13,817 nucleotides of DNA, taken from Deferribacteres bacterium. GTDB lineage: Bacteria > Zhuqueibacterota > Zhuqueibacteria > Zhuqueibacterales > Geothermadaptataceae. Made by a program: the position numbers and the translations under genes. Positions 1-6,736 of this stretch are shown here, piece after piece. The stretch covers positions 1-13,817 of the forward strand of contig JACKDF010000022.1 of assembly GCA_020633655.1 (NCBI GenBank), in the 5' to 3' direction. Position 1 is the first letter of the stretch. Each line of letters starts with the position of its first letter. The notes under the pieces were generated by a model. The model worked only from the letters and a program-made list of their open reading frames with translations. It searched no databases and was not told where the DNA came from.

Positions 1-332
1 TCGGCATAGTAGAATTCTGCCTCCGCAGTCGATGGCGCTGATTCACGATAACTGATGGTTACGCCTTTTTCCATGTTGGCCATTTTAATAACCATGAAAC
101 CGCCGCCGCCAAGGCCTGAGGCGTTCGGTTCCACCACAGCTAAAGCAAATGCTGTCGCAACCGCCGCATCCACGGCATTGCCACCACGGTTTAATATTTC
201 CAATCCTGCTTTTGATGCCAGTGGATGTGCACTGGCAACCATACCACTGTCGGAAATGACATCCTGGGCGTGGAGTAGGAAAGTGAAGTTGGCAAACAAA
301 TAAAAGAGTGCCAAATTAAGGCTGTTCTTCAT
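1..332 (-). CDS. ggt: Gamma-glutamyltransferase, N-terminal part (cut by window edge)
   Basis: Only the first ~110 codons are present; the 3' end lies beyond base 1. The start ATG at 332-330 follows an AAAGGA ribosome site about 6 bases upstream. Residues 1-23 form a signal peptide ending in HAQ, so the enzyme should be exported. The large-subunit signature is clear: AHPLAS at 36-41, the NRGGNAVDAAVATA block at 48-61, VVEPNASGLGGGG at 66-78, and YRESAP at 95-100. Arg96 aligns with Arg114 of E. coli GGT, which holds the alpha-carboxylate of the gamma-glutamyl donor, so this copy looks canonical so far. The family transfers or hydrolyses gamma-glutamyl groups of glutathione-like compounds after self-cleavage at a Thr that is not in this window. 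It lies 26 bases downstream of a paralogue and is probably the last gene seen of the same operon. Family assignment is firm; activity cannot be judged from the fragment. Confidence 0.92.
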   Translation of the reverse strand, partial: MKNSLNLALFYLFANFTFLLHAQDVISDSGMVASAHPLASKAGLEILNRGGNAVDAAVATAFALAVVEPNASGLGGGGFMVIKMANMEKGVTISYRESAPSTAEAEFYYA

Positions 333-358
333 GATTCATCCTTTCAATCGAATTGCAT

Positions 359-2065
359 TTAATATCCTGAAGCACCACCATCCCTGCGTGGATCGGATAC
401 ACCAATGTATTGGTTTGTCGCTCTGTCAAATACGATCATTTGCACACCGCCAAAAAAATTGTCATAATCATTATAAGTCCGAACATGATATCCCATATTT
501 TGCAACTGATCCTTCACCTCAACCGGAAATCGATTTTCCATACTGAGATACCGTGAATTTATTCGTGCGCTAAATCGCGGTGAGTCCATTGCCGCTTGCG
601 GTGAATAACCAAAATCCAGCAAACGAACAATGATCTGTCCAAGCACATTAAAAATTTGCCCTCCACCCGGTGTGCCAATGACGACGGACAGCGAATCATT
701 GCGGGTAATCATCGTTGGACTGATGGTCGTCAATGGCCGTCGCCTGGGGCCAATCCGGTTTGGCGACGGGTATTGGTAAAATATATTCATTGCCGAATTA
801 AATACAACACCTTGAGAAGAAAATCCACTACCAAAAAATAAACCCAGCGTTTGGGTTAGGGAGACCGCATTGCCTTCGCTGTCAACAACGGAAATATGTG
901 TTGTATGCGGTCCGTCCTCGGGCATATTTTGCGGTATTTCCGAATCGCTATTTTGGGAAAATGACCAGGGATCACCTGCCGGAATGTTCATGCTGTCGGG
1001 ATATTGTCTTTTCTGGGGTTCAATCCCTGAAAAGCGGGTTCGGGCATAGTTTTCATTCAGCAAACCGGAAACTGGTATGTTAAAATGCCGTGGATCGCCG
1101 AGAAACTGGAAGCGGTCGCTATCGGCACGTTTTATCGATTCACAAAAAAGATTTACTGTTTCTGCGTCGTCGATAAAACGCTTTTGCGCGGGTACATCGG
1201 CATTTTCAAAGATGTTCAGCAGTTCCAGAAGCGTCACACCAGACTGGGGTGGTGGAGCAGAATAAAGGTGAAAATTGTGATAGTCAATGGAAGCCGGATC
1301 CCGCTCGATAGCCTGGTAACTTGCAAAATCATCGAGGGTGATATATCCGCCTGCTGCCTGAATATCCTTTACAGCGTGTTGTGCAAAGTCACCTTTATAA
1401 AAATAGGAAGCACCGTTTTCGGCGATCTTTTCGAGAAGCGTGGCAAGCGCCAAATTATTGAGTGTATCGCCCTCAGCAACCGGGAAATCATTTTTAAAAA
1501 ACAGCTTTTGTGTTTCGGGAAATTTGCTTATTACTTCGAGCTTGTCAAGAATGTTGGTATAAAATTTTTCCGAAACAACAAAGCCTTGCCGTGCAGTTCG
1601 AATCGCAGGGGCCATAACTGTTGATAAGGGCAGTCGCCCATATTTTTGTACTGCAGTTATTAAGCCGGAAACAGTGCCCGGGATGCAAACGGACCGAGGG
1701 GAATACAAATCTTGATCACGGTTATAAGCCGTATCTGCGTTCTCCGATGTCTGCATATAATAATCGAGATAATGAAATTCATTGTTATTTTTGAGATAAA
1801 CCAGCATTCCACCACCACCACCCAATCCACTAGCGTGCGGTTCAACAACCCCAACAACAAAAGCTGTCGCCACGGCAGCGTCGACGGCATTGCCGCCCTG
1901 TCGCAGTATTTCTACACCTACCTGCGAGGCCGTTGGGTGTGCGGCAACCACCATTGCGGAAGCTGCAGTGTCGATTTTGCTAATCGCTTCCTGGGCCTGT
2001 ACCAATACCACTGTTTGTGGTAATAGCAGCCAGCAGATAAGATGTTTTAAATGTTTGATTTTCAT
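359..2065 (-). CDS. Gamma-glutamyltransferase family Ntn hydrolase with altered donor pocket
   Basis: The protein has 568 residues, the usual GGT length, with a signal peptide at about 1-24 (ends QAQ). GGT landmarks are RQGGNAVDAAVATA (55-68), SGLGGGGG (79-86), HTTHISVVD (387-395), RRPLTTISP (442-450), GTPGG (464-468) and a C-terminal SDPR...GY. Thr388 aligns with the E. coli self-cleavage nucleophile Thr391, and Thr406 with Thr409, so maturation into two subunits is expected. Residues that bind the glutamyl donor in E. coli GGT are changed by my hand alignment: Arg114 to Tyr103, Asn411 to Gly408, Gln430 to Ala425, Asp433 to Ile428, and Ser462-Ser463 to Thr446-Thr447. The enzyme may therefore use another acyl or amide substrate, as the GGT-related cephalosporin acylases and the capsule enzyme CapD do. 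There is no clear Shine-Dalgarno before the ATG; the upstream gene stops 18 bases earlier and the next GGT starts 26 bases later. Membership is secure; the substrate is unknown. Confidence 0.9.
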   Translation of the reverse strand: MKIKHLKHLICWLLLPQTVVLVQAQEAISKIDTAASAMVVAAHPTASQVGVEILRQGGNAVDAAVATAFVVGVVEPHASGLGGGGGMLVYLKNNNEFHYLDYYMQTSENADTAYNRDQDLYSPRSVCIPGTVSGLITAVQKYGRLPLSTVMAPAIRTARQGFVVSEKFYTNILDKLEVISKFPETQKLFFKNDFPVAEGDTLNNLALATLLEKIAENGASYFYKGDFAQHAVKDIQAAGGYITLDDFASYQAIERDPASIDYHNFHLYSAPPPQSGVTLLELLNIFENADVPAQKRFIDDAETVNLFCESIKRADSDRFQFLGDPRHFNIPVSGLLNENYARTRFSGIEPQKRQYPDSMNIPAGDPWSFSQNSDSEIPQNMPEDGPHTTHISVVDSEGNAVSLTQTLGLFFGSGFSSQGVVFNSAMNIFYQYPSPNRIGPRRRPLTTISPTMITRNDSLSVVIGTPGGGQIFNVLGQIIVRLLDFGYSPQAAMDSPRFSARINSRYLSMENRFPVEVKDQLQNMGYHVRTYNDYDNFFGGVQMIVFDRATNQYIGVSDPRRDGGASGY

Positions 2066-2083
2066 GGTAGGAGCACCAATTTT

Positions 2084-3379
2084 CTAATGAACATAGTTTT
2101 TAATTAAAGGTGTACTTTTCCTGGACACTGAGATGAAAGCAGGAATCAGATCATACTGGTCCTTTGCCCACTGGTGCATTCCCTGCATCCAGTTTTTCAT
2201 CTGAACAGTGGCTTCCTCGGGAGTGAGCGTTAGCCAGATCGGTAAAGAACGTTCATAACTTTGAAAAAGACTGTCCTGAATGATAGCGGTACGATAGCGC
2301 ACGTTTTCCAGCGTATAGGTGTCGGCATAAAAATCAACATAGCGCCCGTATGTGTAGTCATAAATCATTTGCCGGACACGATCGGAGGAACCGGCCATGC
2401 CTTGCCCTGCGGCAGAGGAGCGGATAAAGTCGGGAACCTCTCCGGTACAACTGAAAAATGGTAATATAACCGTTAAAGACGGCTCACTTAAACCTAACCA
2501 CATTATGCCGGTACACAAGGGATCATCTCCGGGTTTTACGCCACGTATAACACCACCAGCCGCGGTTTTGAAACGCGATAAAACAGGATTTGTGTAATAC
2601 TGTCCAACGGGCATCAGGTTTTCGTCCGACTGGGTGCGGCAATAGTCTTTAATGATTTCTTCGATGAAGTATTGATAATCAAGACCAGCTTCGGGGCCAT
2701 GTGTGAGCAAGTATTCGGCTCGCGCCTCACGGTCTGGGGATGTGCTTTTGCTCGCGGGTGGACCAGCGGACGGATGGAATTTTGCTGTATTGGCCATCGT
2801 TCCAATGCTGTCCACTATTGCGATCCCAACCCATGTGGTGCCATCGACCTCAAACATGGCACCAGCTCCGCTTGAGTCGATAACTGCGTAATGTTCGTGA
2901 ACCTGGCGTTTGCCATTTGTCGAATCAAGAAGGTTTCGAAAGTGCTCAAGGGTTGAGCAGGATTTTAATGCAACGGCGCAGAGTTCGGAACCAGTCGGAC
3001 CTGAGGCTGCACCTGCTAAATTTTCACTTGTGGTATAAACGATGCCAAATCCAACCGAGTTGAGCCCCATGCGTGCCCGGGTGTGATCCTGACCATCATT
3101 TTGCTGAAAAACATAGCTGTATTCTCCTGAGCCGGCCTGGTAGAAATTGACATCAGAAGGAAAATTATCCGTACGATCTTTGTTTTTGAAAAGCAATGGG
3201 CGACCATCGATGGTGGCTTTTCCCGTTGCGATTCCGACTGTGGAAGCGCATAGGTGGGCGCTGAAAAAGAGAACTGTGGCAGTGCTGATTATGAAAATAC
3301 AGCTCATTTTACTGTGTTTTCGAAATGCTGATAAATTTTGAAAATCGATCGCAGAATCTAGCCAGTTTGAGTTTATCAT
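2084..3379 (-). CDS. Exported C45/AAT-like Ntn acyl-amide hydrolase
   Basis: The open frame runs from 3505, but I prefer the ATG at 3379 (431 residues). It places RKHSK directly before a hydrophobic export segment (IFIISTATVLFFSAHL) and leaves out a 42-residue stretch that looks untranslated. The ATG at 3307 would also keep the hydrophobic core but gives no positive charge; an ATG at 3505 would sit 3 bases after the previous stop. Numbering from 3505, Cys86 lies at the end of the signal region and begins a pattern typical of N-terminal-Cys hydrolases: Cys-Ala-Ser-Thr, then TIDGRPLLFKNKD (98-110), then GLNSVG (147-152). This fits the acyl-CoA:6-APA acyltransferase/C45 group, which cleaves or transfers N-acyl groups; the C69 dipeptidases are an alternative. 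The usual GRNxD motif reads FKNKD, with Lys107 where Arg is common. The product should act outside the cytoplasm beside two other Ntn hydrolases. The superfamily is likely; reaction and substrate are unknown. Confidence 0.75.
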   Translation of the reverse strand: MINSNWLDSAIDFQNLSAFRKHSKMSCIFIISTATVLFFSAHLCASTVGIATGKATIDGRPLLFKNKDRTDNFPSDVNFYQAGSGEYSYVFQQNDGQDHTRARMGLNSVGFGIVYTTSENLAGAASGPTGSELCAVALKSCSTLEHFRNLLDSTNGKRQVHEHYAVIDSSGAGAMFEVDGTTWVGIAIVDSIGTMANTAKFHPSAGPPASKSTSPDREARAEYLLTHGPEAGLDYQYFIEEIIKDYCRTQSDENLMPVGQYYTNPVLSRFKTAAGGVIRGVKPGDDPLCTGIMWLGLSEPSLTVILPFFSCTGEVPDFIRSSAAGQGMAGSSDRVRQMIYDYTYGRYVDFYADTYTLENVRYRTAIIQDSLFQSYERSLPIWLTLTPEEATVQMKNWMQGMHQWAKDQYDLIPAFISVSRKSTPLIKNYVH

Positions 3380-3445
3380 CGAGGTTTCAAAATTCTTCTG
3401 TTGTTGATAAGGTCGGAGGAATGGACGGTGATTCTGAATGAAATT

Positions 3446-3480
3446 TAATCCGGCTCGTTCCCGCTGCGAGGGCGAGTTTT
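3446..3480. other. Hairpin within the upstream part of the C45-like reading frame
   Basis: At 3454-3476 the arms CTCG..CCC and GGG CGAG pair around a 7-base loop, with a TT bulge on one side, and on the plus strand four T follow. It lies between the stop of the preceding gene at 3509 and the preferred start at 3379. The peptide this stretch would encode (SPSQRERAG) resembles translated intergenic repeats rather than a folded domain. No plus-strand gene ends here, so a plus-strand terminator role is unlikely. It could be an mRNA processing or stabilising structure. Confidence 0.3.
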
Positions 3481-3508
3481 CAGCATTTCGAAGTAAATGC
3501 CACATTTG

Positions 3509-4066
3509 TTATTTTCCGTAAATCGCCTGCAGTAATTCGGTTATATTTATTATTTTTTCCGGCAAGTCAATGCCGACTTTGCGTTTTTTTGCAATTTCCG
3601 AAAAGAAACCGTCCTGATCGCCGGCTTTGACAACGATCATATGGTCGGCATTGTCAGCAGCGAGCTGATTGAAATAGTCCGACAATTTACCGCGACGAGA
3701 TTTACCGCCAACATGCATGACAATCAGGGTAACATTTTTCTTTTGCGCTCGCTCGATCAAGGCTTTGACGCGTTCAAATTCCTGCTCTTTGTCGATCTTA
3801 GCAGCACCAAGGCCTTTTGTACTGCCACCGCAAACGAGGAAAATGCTCTTTGCTTCATCGACCGTTTCAGGTGCCGCGGTCTTATCAAAAATAAAGTTGA
3901 GATTAGCTTTCTTCGCCAGAACTTTGACCATAAGAATATCAGCACTCTGCCCGGCGCTGGTAATCAATATGGGTTCCTCTGCCTTAAATGTGGATGGCGT
4001 ATTTCCAAATACTGCTGAGCCGGCTAACAAGACGGTGATAATTAACGGTACATAAATCTTTTTCAT
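3509..4066 (-). CDS. Small exported alpha/beta protein, possibly DUF6305
   Basis: The start is set by an AGGAG sequence 7 bases before the ATG at 4066; an in-frame ATG at 4072 is only 1 base from the same AGGAG, and one at 4132 would overlap the upstream gene by 41 bases. The 185-residue product begins with a signal peptide (MKKIYVPLIITVLLAGSAVFG, 1-21). The mature part alternates strands and helices like a small Rossmann-type fold: ILITSAGQSADILMVKVL (33-50), SIFLVCGGSTKGLG (74-87), a helix rich in Glu and Lys (92-110), VTLIVMHVGG (112-121) and HMIVVKAGDQDG (142-153). From memory this resembles families labelled DUF6305, which I could not check. No catalytic motif is evident. It follows the M14-like gene by 25 bases and precedes the Ntn hydrolase. 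It could serve as an extracytoplasmic partner of the TRAP-like permease, which lacks a DctP protein here; that is inference. Confidence 0.8.
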   Translation of the reverse strand: MKKIYVPLIITVLLAGSAVFGNTPSTFKAEEPILITSAGQSADILMVKVLAKKANLNFIFDKTAAPETVDEAKSIFLVCGGSTKGLGAAKIDKEQEFERVKALIERAQKKNVTLIVMHVGGKSRRGKLSDYFNQLAADNADHMIVVKAGDQDGFFSEIAKKRKVGIDLPEKIINITELLQAIYGK

Positions 4067-4078
4067 ATCCATACTCCT
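4060..4078 (-). promoter_or_regulatory. Shine-Dalgarno that decides the start of the small exported protein
   Basis: The minus strand reads CAGGAGT immediately before ATG GAT ATG. AGGAG is 7 bases from the second ATG (4066-4064) and 1 base from the first (4072-4070), so the second is favoured. It also puts Met-Lys-Lys directly before the hydrophobic signal segment. Confidence 0.65.
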
Positions 4079-4091
4079 GATGATTTTAAAA

Positions 4092-5219
4092 TTAGAAATA
4101 ATTTTGTAGTCCATTTTCAAGGAATTCTTCATATGCCGGAATACCGTTTACTTCTATGGCGCTTTCCGGGTGATATTCGGAAAAGGTTGCAATTATCTTT
4201 TGTACCGCAGCTACATGGCGGGCAACGCGCATTTCCAGGGGAATCCCATTCTCGTCAAAGGGAACATGAAGTTCCCCCAGTGCAGCAGCTCGAAGATACA
4301 TTTTATCTTTTCCTGTGATTATCAACGCCTCATCACTCCGGCCTCGTAATCGTCCCTGAACCGGATTAGCCGTCTCGAGTAAAATTGGGAATGTCCTGGT
4401 TTCGTCTTGCCACTCACGGTGACTGAGCCCGTGGAAATTATAAGGAGATGGCTCGAGGGAATAGCGTATCCCTTCAAATTCAAGCATCATTGCAGCTTCT
4501 GAAGCGATATCCTGGCTTCTTTCGGAAGCAACAATCGCGTTGACAACCGGATATTCCGGTGCAGCTTCGTGCAGATCAAAAGCAACATCGACGTGTTCTG
4601 TATTGATCAGATTAACTATCGCGTAAGCAACGCGCACGGTGAGCGAGCCGTTTGGCTTACCAGGATAAGAACGGTTCAGGTTACGGGTTTCATTGCCTGC
4701 CAGCTTTTGTCCGGAAGGGTAGTGGAGGTAGATCTCCGGATCCGGCCACTGATCGATGGGATTCGTAATGCGCGATCCAAAGCGAAACTGGCGTTTGCCG
4801 TTTTTGCCGTCAATCGTAATGAACTGCGGTTGGCCCTCCATTGGGTCATTGTGGGTAAAAGCGCTGGCATTGGCACGTGGAATGATGAGGAGTCTTCCTG
4901 CGGAAAGCTCACAATTTTCGAGGAACAAATAAGCTGTCATGAAACCTGCGGGTTCATTCGGGTGTGTGCCACCAAGAATAAGCACGGTTCCGCCGGGGTT
5001 TCCACTATCGAAGAAGTAGACGTCGGTATCGCCATGTGTACCGGTAAGATTCGGATTATAAACACTTAACTTTTCGATTTTTGATAAAGCAGGCGAGGGA
5101 TGGAGGGGTTGTTCCTTCCGCATGAATAAAAACTGGTTCGCTGCAATAGTGCCAATAACCGCTGCGACAAGCAAGGAAAGAATCGGAAATATGTTTTTAT
5201 TTTTTAAAAGGTTTGTCAT
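4092..5219 (-). CDS. Membrane-anchored M14/succinylglutamate desuccinylase-like zinc hydrolase
   Basis: The protein has 375 residues with a signal peptide or uncleaved anchor at about 8-32 (IFPILSLLVAAVIGTIAANQ), so the catalytic part should face the periplasm. The zinc-binding pattern of the carboxypeptidase-related desuccinylase/aspartoacylase family is present: GGTHPNEPAG gives His86 and Glu89, FDLHEAAPEYP gives His217, NLNRSYPG (180-187) supplies the substrate-binding Arg183, and ILLETANP gives Glu282 as the likely catalytic acid. Family members remove acyl groups from N-acyl amino acids or trim C-terminal residues. No clear ribosome site is seen; a run of A precedes the ATG, and the 49-residue membrane protein gene stops 14 bases upstream. 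It fits a cluster that processes amide-linked amino acid conjugates outside the cytoplasm. Fold and metal site are well supported; substrate is not. Confidence 0.88.
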   Translation of the reverse strand: MTNLLKNKNIFPILSLLVAAVIGTIAANQFLFMRKEQPLHPSPALSKIEKLSVYNPNLTGTHGDTDVYFFDSGNPGGTVLILGGTHPNEPAGFMTAYLFLENCELSAGRLLIIPRANASAFTHNDPMEGQPQFITIDGKNGKRQFRFGSRITNPIDQWPDPEIYLHYPSGQKLAGNETRNLNRSYPGKPNGSLTVRVAYAIVNLINTEHVDVAFDLHEAAPEYPVVNAIVASERSQDIASEAAMMLEFEGIRYSLEPSPYNFHGLSHREWQDETRTFPILLETANPVQGRLRGRSDEALIITGKDKMYLRAAALGELHVPFDENGIPLEMRVARHVAAVQKIIATFSEYHPESAIEVNGIPAYEEFLENGLQNYF

Positions 5220-5233
5220 GATTTTTTTTTGAA

Positions 5234-5383
5234 TTATTTGATCATAAGAAGTCTTAAAATAAATGGAATTAATGCCAGTGCAGCGGTGAGTTGCAGCATT
5301 CTTGTTTTTTCTTTAAAAACATCATAAACCAGGAGGAGACTTATAAAAAGAAGAATGAGTTGATAGATTATTTTTAAAATCAT
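5234..5383 (-). CDS. 49-residue two-helix membrane protein
   Basis: A short frame starts with ATG at 5383-5381 and ends with TAA at 5236-5234, filling the gap between two larger genes: 18 bases after the T9SS protein stop and 14 bases before the M14-like start. The product begins MILKIIYQLILLFISLLLVY, turns through DVFKEKTR and continues MLQLTAALALIPFILRLLMIK, which predicts two membrane helices joined by a short charged loop. Basic residues at both ends and in the loop are normal for a small inner-membrane protein. GAAAG about 11 bases upstream is a poor ribosome site, so coupling to the preceding gene is possible. I recognise no family. By position it could be a reduced substitute for the DctQ small subunit of a TRAP transporter; that is a guess from context. 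Its exact fit into the operon spacing is the best evidence that it is real. Confidence 0.65.
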   Translation of the reverse strand: MILKIIYQLILLFISLLLVYDVFKEKTRMLQLTAALALIPFILRLLMIK

Positions 5384-5401
5384 GAGGCAGTTCTTTCAAT
5401 T

Positions 5402-6736
5402 TTATTTTGCAAAAATGACTTTCTTTGTTTGGTGAAAAGTGCCGGCTTCCATCTGAATGAGATAGGGACCACTTGCCAGAACCTGTCCCATATCATTTCG
5501 TCCATTCCATTGAAATATGTGTGTACCTGAAGCCAGGTTAGTCCCGCTAACAAGCTTCCGAATAGTCGAGCCTGCACTGTTGACTATCATAATGTTGATA
5601 CTGGCAGAGACAGGCAATTCAATTGTAATATTTGTCTTTAAGTTGAAGGGATTCGGGTACGCTTCGTTCAGCATAAAACCTTGAGGAAATTCCGTATTCT
5701 TCTTTGTTTGTACAGCCGTCTGATTCGAAGTCAATGGGATAATCTTGTTTAGCGCCTCTGCAAATTTGCCGTATTGACCGGGATTGTCACGAACAGTGCG
5801 TGTTTGCTCCGCATGAATAAAATATCCCGTAATATTTTGTGCGCTTGCATAGCTGTTGCATGGATTTGATCTTACACCATTGGTGAATCTTCCCTGAACA
5901 TTGGTGGATGCCACGAGTGTACAGGACGATTGTCCGGCCACTTCACAAGTCAGCGCAGTGTTCGTTAATATATGGTCACGCAGAGCAAGCAGTTGGTCCA
6001 TTACGACAGTATTATGACCGTTGCTCAGGAAAATGTCTTCGCAGCTCGATTGGCTGTGACCGTGTATTTGCACCTGATATGTTTTATCATTGAATTTTGC
6101 AATTTCCTCATGCGTTATTTGGAAAAATGTATTCACAGAGTGGGCCATATCAGAAACTTTGTAGGCGCCACCGCAACTCGATGATGTGCCATCGCAGCCG
6201 GAAATTGCGCTGTTCGCACAGCGATGCGTTCCCGCCATAATAAGGTAGCGTGCACCGGTCAGGCGAAACATATCCGGTGATTGTTTGTAGGTGTTGGTGT
6301 CATAAATCGGATGGGGTGTTTCAATAGCAAGCTGCCGCAAATAGGAAGTGGCAAAGACAAACGTGCCCCATCCTTTGGTAACCGGCGTTTTTTCTCGTAC
6401 AAAATAATACACTGCATCGTCATTTCCGGTATCTGTATATTGGAAAAGCTCGTATTCTGGAAAATCGGTTTGGATTAAAGTATAAGCATCGCTCCAGTTT
6501 TCTGCCAGCATGGCTTGGATGACCGAGCGCCACTTTGCAAGCTCTTCTGAAGTTGGCGGAACAAAACCCTCGCTATCACGATTTGGCATGTTATCGCGAA
6601 TCGATTCAAATTCCTGGATTAAATCGCCACGCTTTGTTGGGATTTGTGCCTGAATTGATGCATTGCCCGTGCTTGCGAAAAGTAAAATAGCGAGTTGGTA
6701 TCTTAAAATTAAATCAACTCTGCTTTGATATTTCAT
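5402..6736 (-). CDS. T9SS-exported protein with N-formylglutamate-amidohydrolase-like motif order
   Basis: The 444-residue product has a signal peptide (about 1-31, ending in NASIQAQ) and a C-terminal type IX sorting domain at about 350-444: NEAYPNPFN (357-365), a beta-sandwich with FQWNGRNDMG (408-417), ASGPYLIQMEAG (421-432) and a KKVIFAK end. It should be placed outside the cell or on its surface. The central part (120-335) holds PHPIYD (141-146), GTHRCAN (169-175), SDMAH (195-199), THEEI (208-212), VQIHGHS (222-228) and FIHAEQTR (306-313). This order of His, Asp, Arg and Glu motifs recalls N-formylglutamate amidohydrolase and related metallohydrolases, but the match is from memory and loose. 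Seven cysteines (173, 181, 188, 232, 264, 272, 293) suggest disulfides. The gene overlaps the permease stop by four bases (ATGA), which argues for coupled production. Export and sorting are well supported; enzyme type is tentative. Confidence 0.85.
   Translation of the reverse strand: MKYQSRVDLILRYQLAILLFASTGNASIQAQIPTKRGDLIQEFESIRDNMPNRDSEGFVPPTSEELAKWRSVIQAMLAENWSDAYTLIQTDFPEYELFQYTDTGNDDAVYYFVREKTPVTKGWGTFVFATSYLRQLAIETPHPIYDTNTYKQSPDMFRLTGARYLIMAGTHRCANSAISGCDGTSSSCGGAYKVSDMAHSVNTFFQITHEEIAKFNDKTYQVQIHGHSQSSCEDIFLSNGHNTVVMDQLLALRDHILTNTALTCEVAGQSSCTLVASTNVQGRFTNGVRSNPCNSYASAQNITGYFIHAEQTRTVRDNPGQYGKFAEALNKIIPLTSNQTAVQTKKNTEFPQGFMLNEAYPNPFNLKTNITIELPVSASINIMIVNSAGSTIRKLVSGTNLASGTHIFQWNGRNDMGQVLASGPYLIQMEAGTFHQTKKVIFAK

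Noticed and set aside
1085..1624. Plus-strand 179-codon frame inside the GGT homologue
   Set aside because: It is a shadow of a well-supported minus-strand gene and has no domain or ribosome site.
4569..5069. Plus-strand 166-codon frame inside the M14-like gene
   Set aside because: It is antisense to a gene with clear zinc-binding motifs; the plus-strand product has no recognisable domain.
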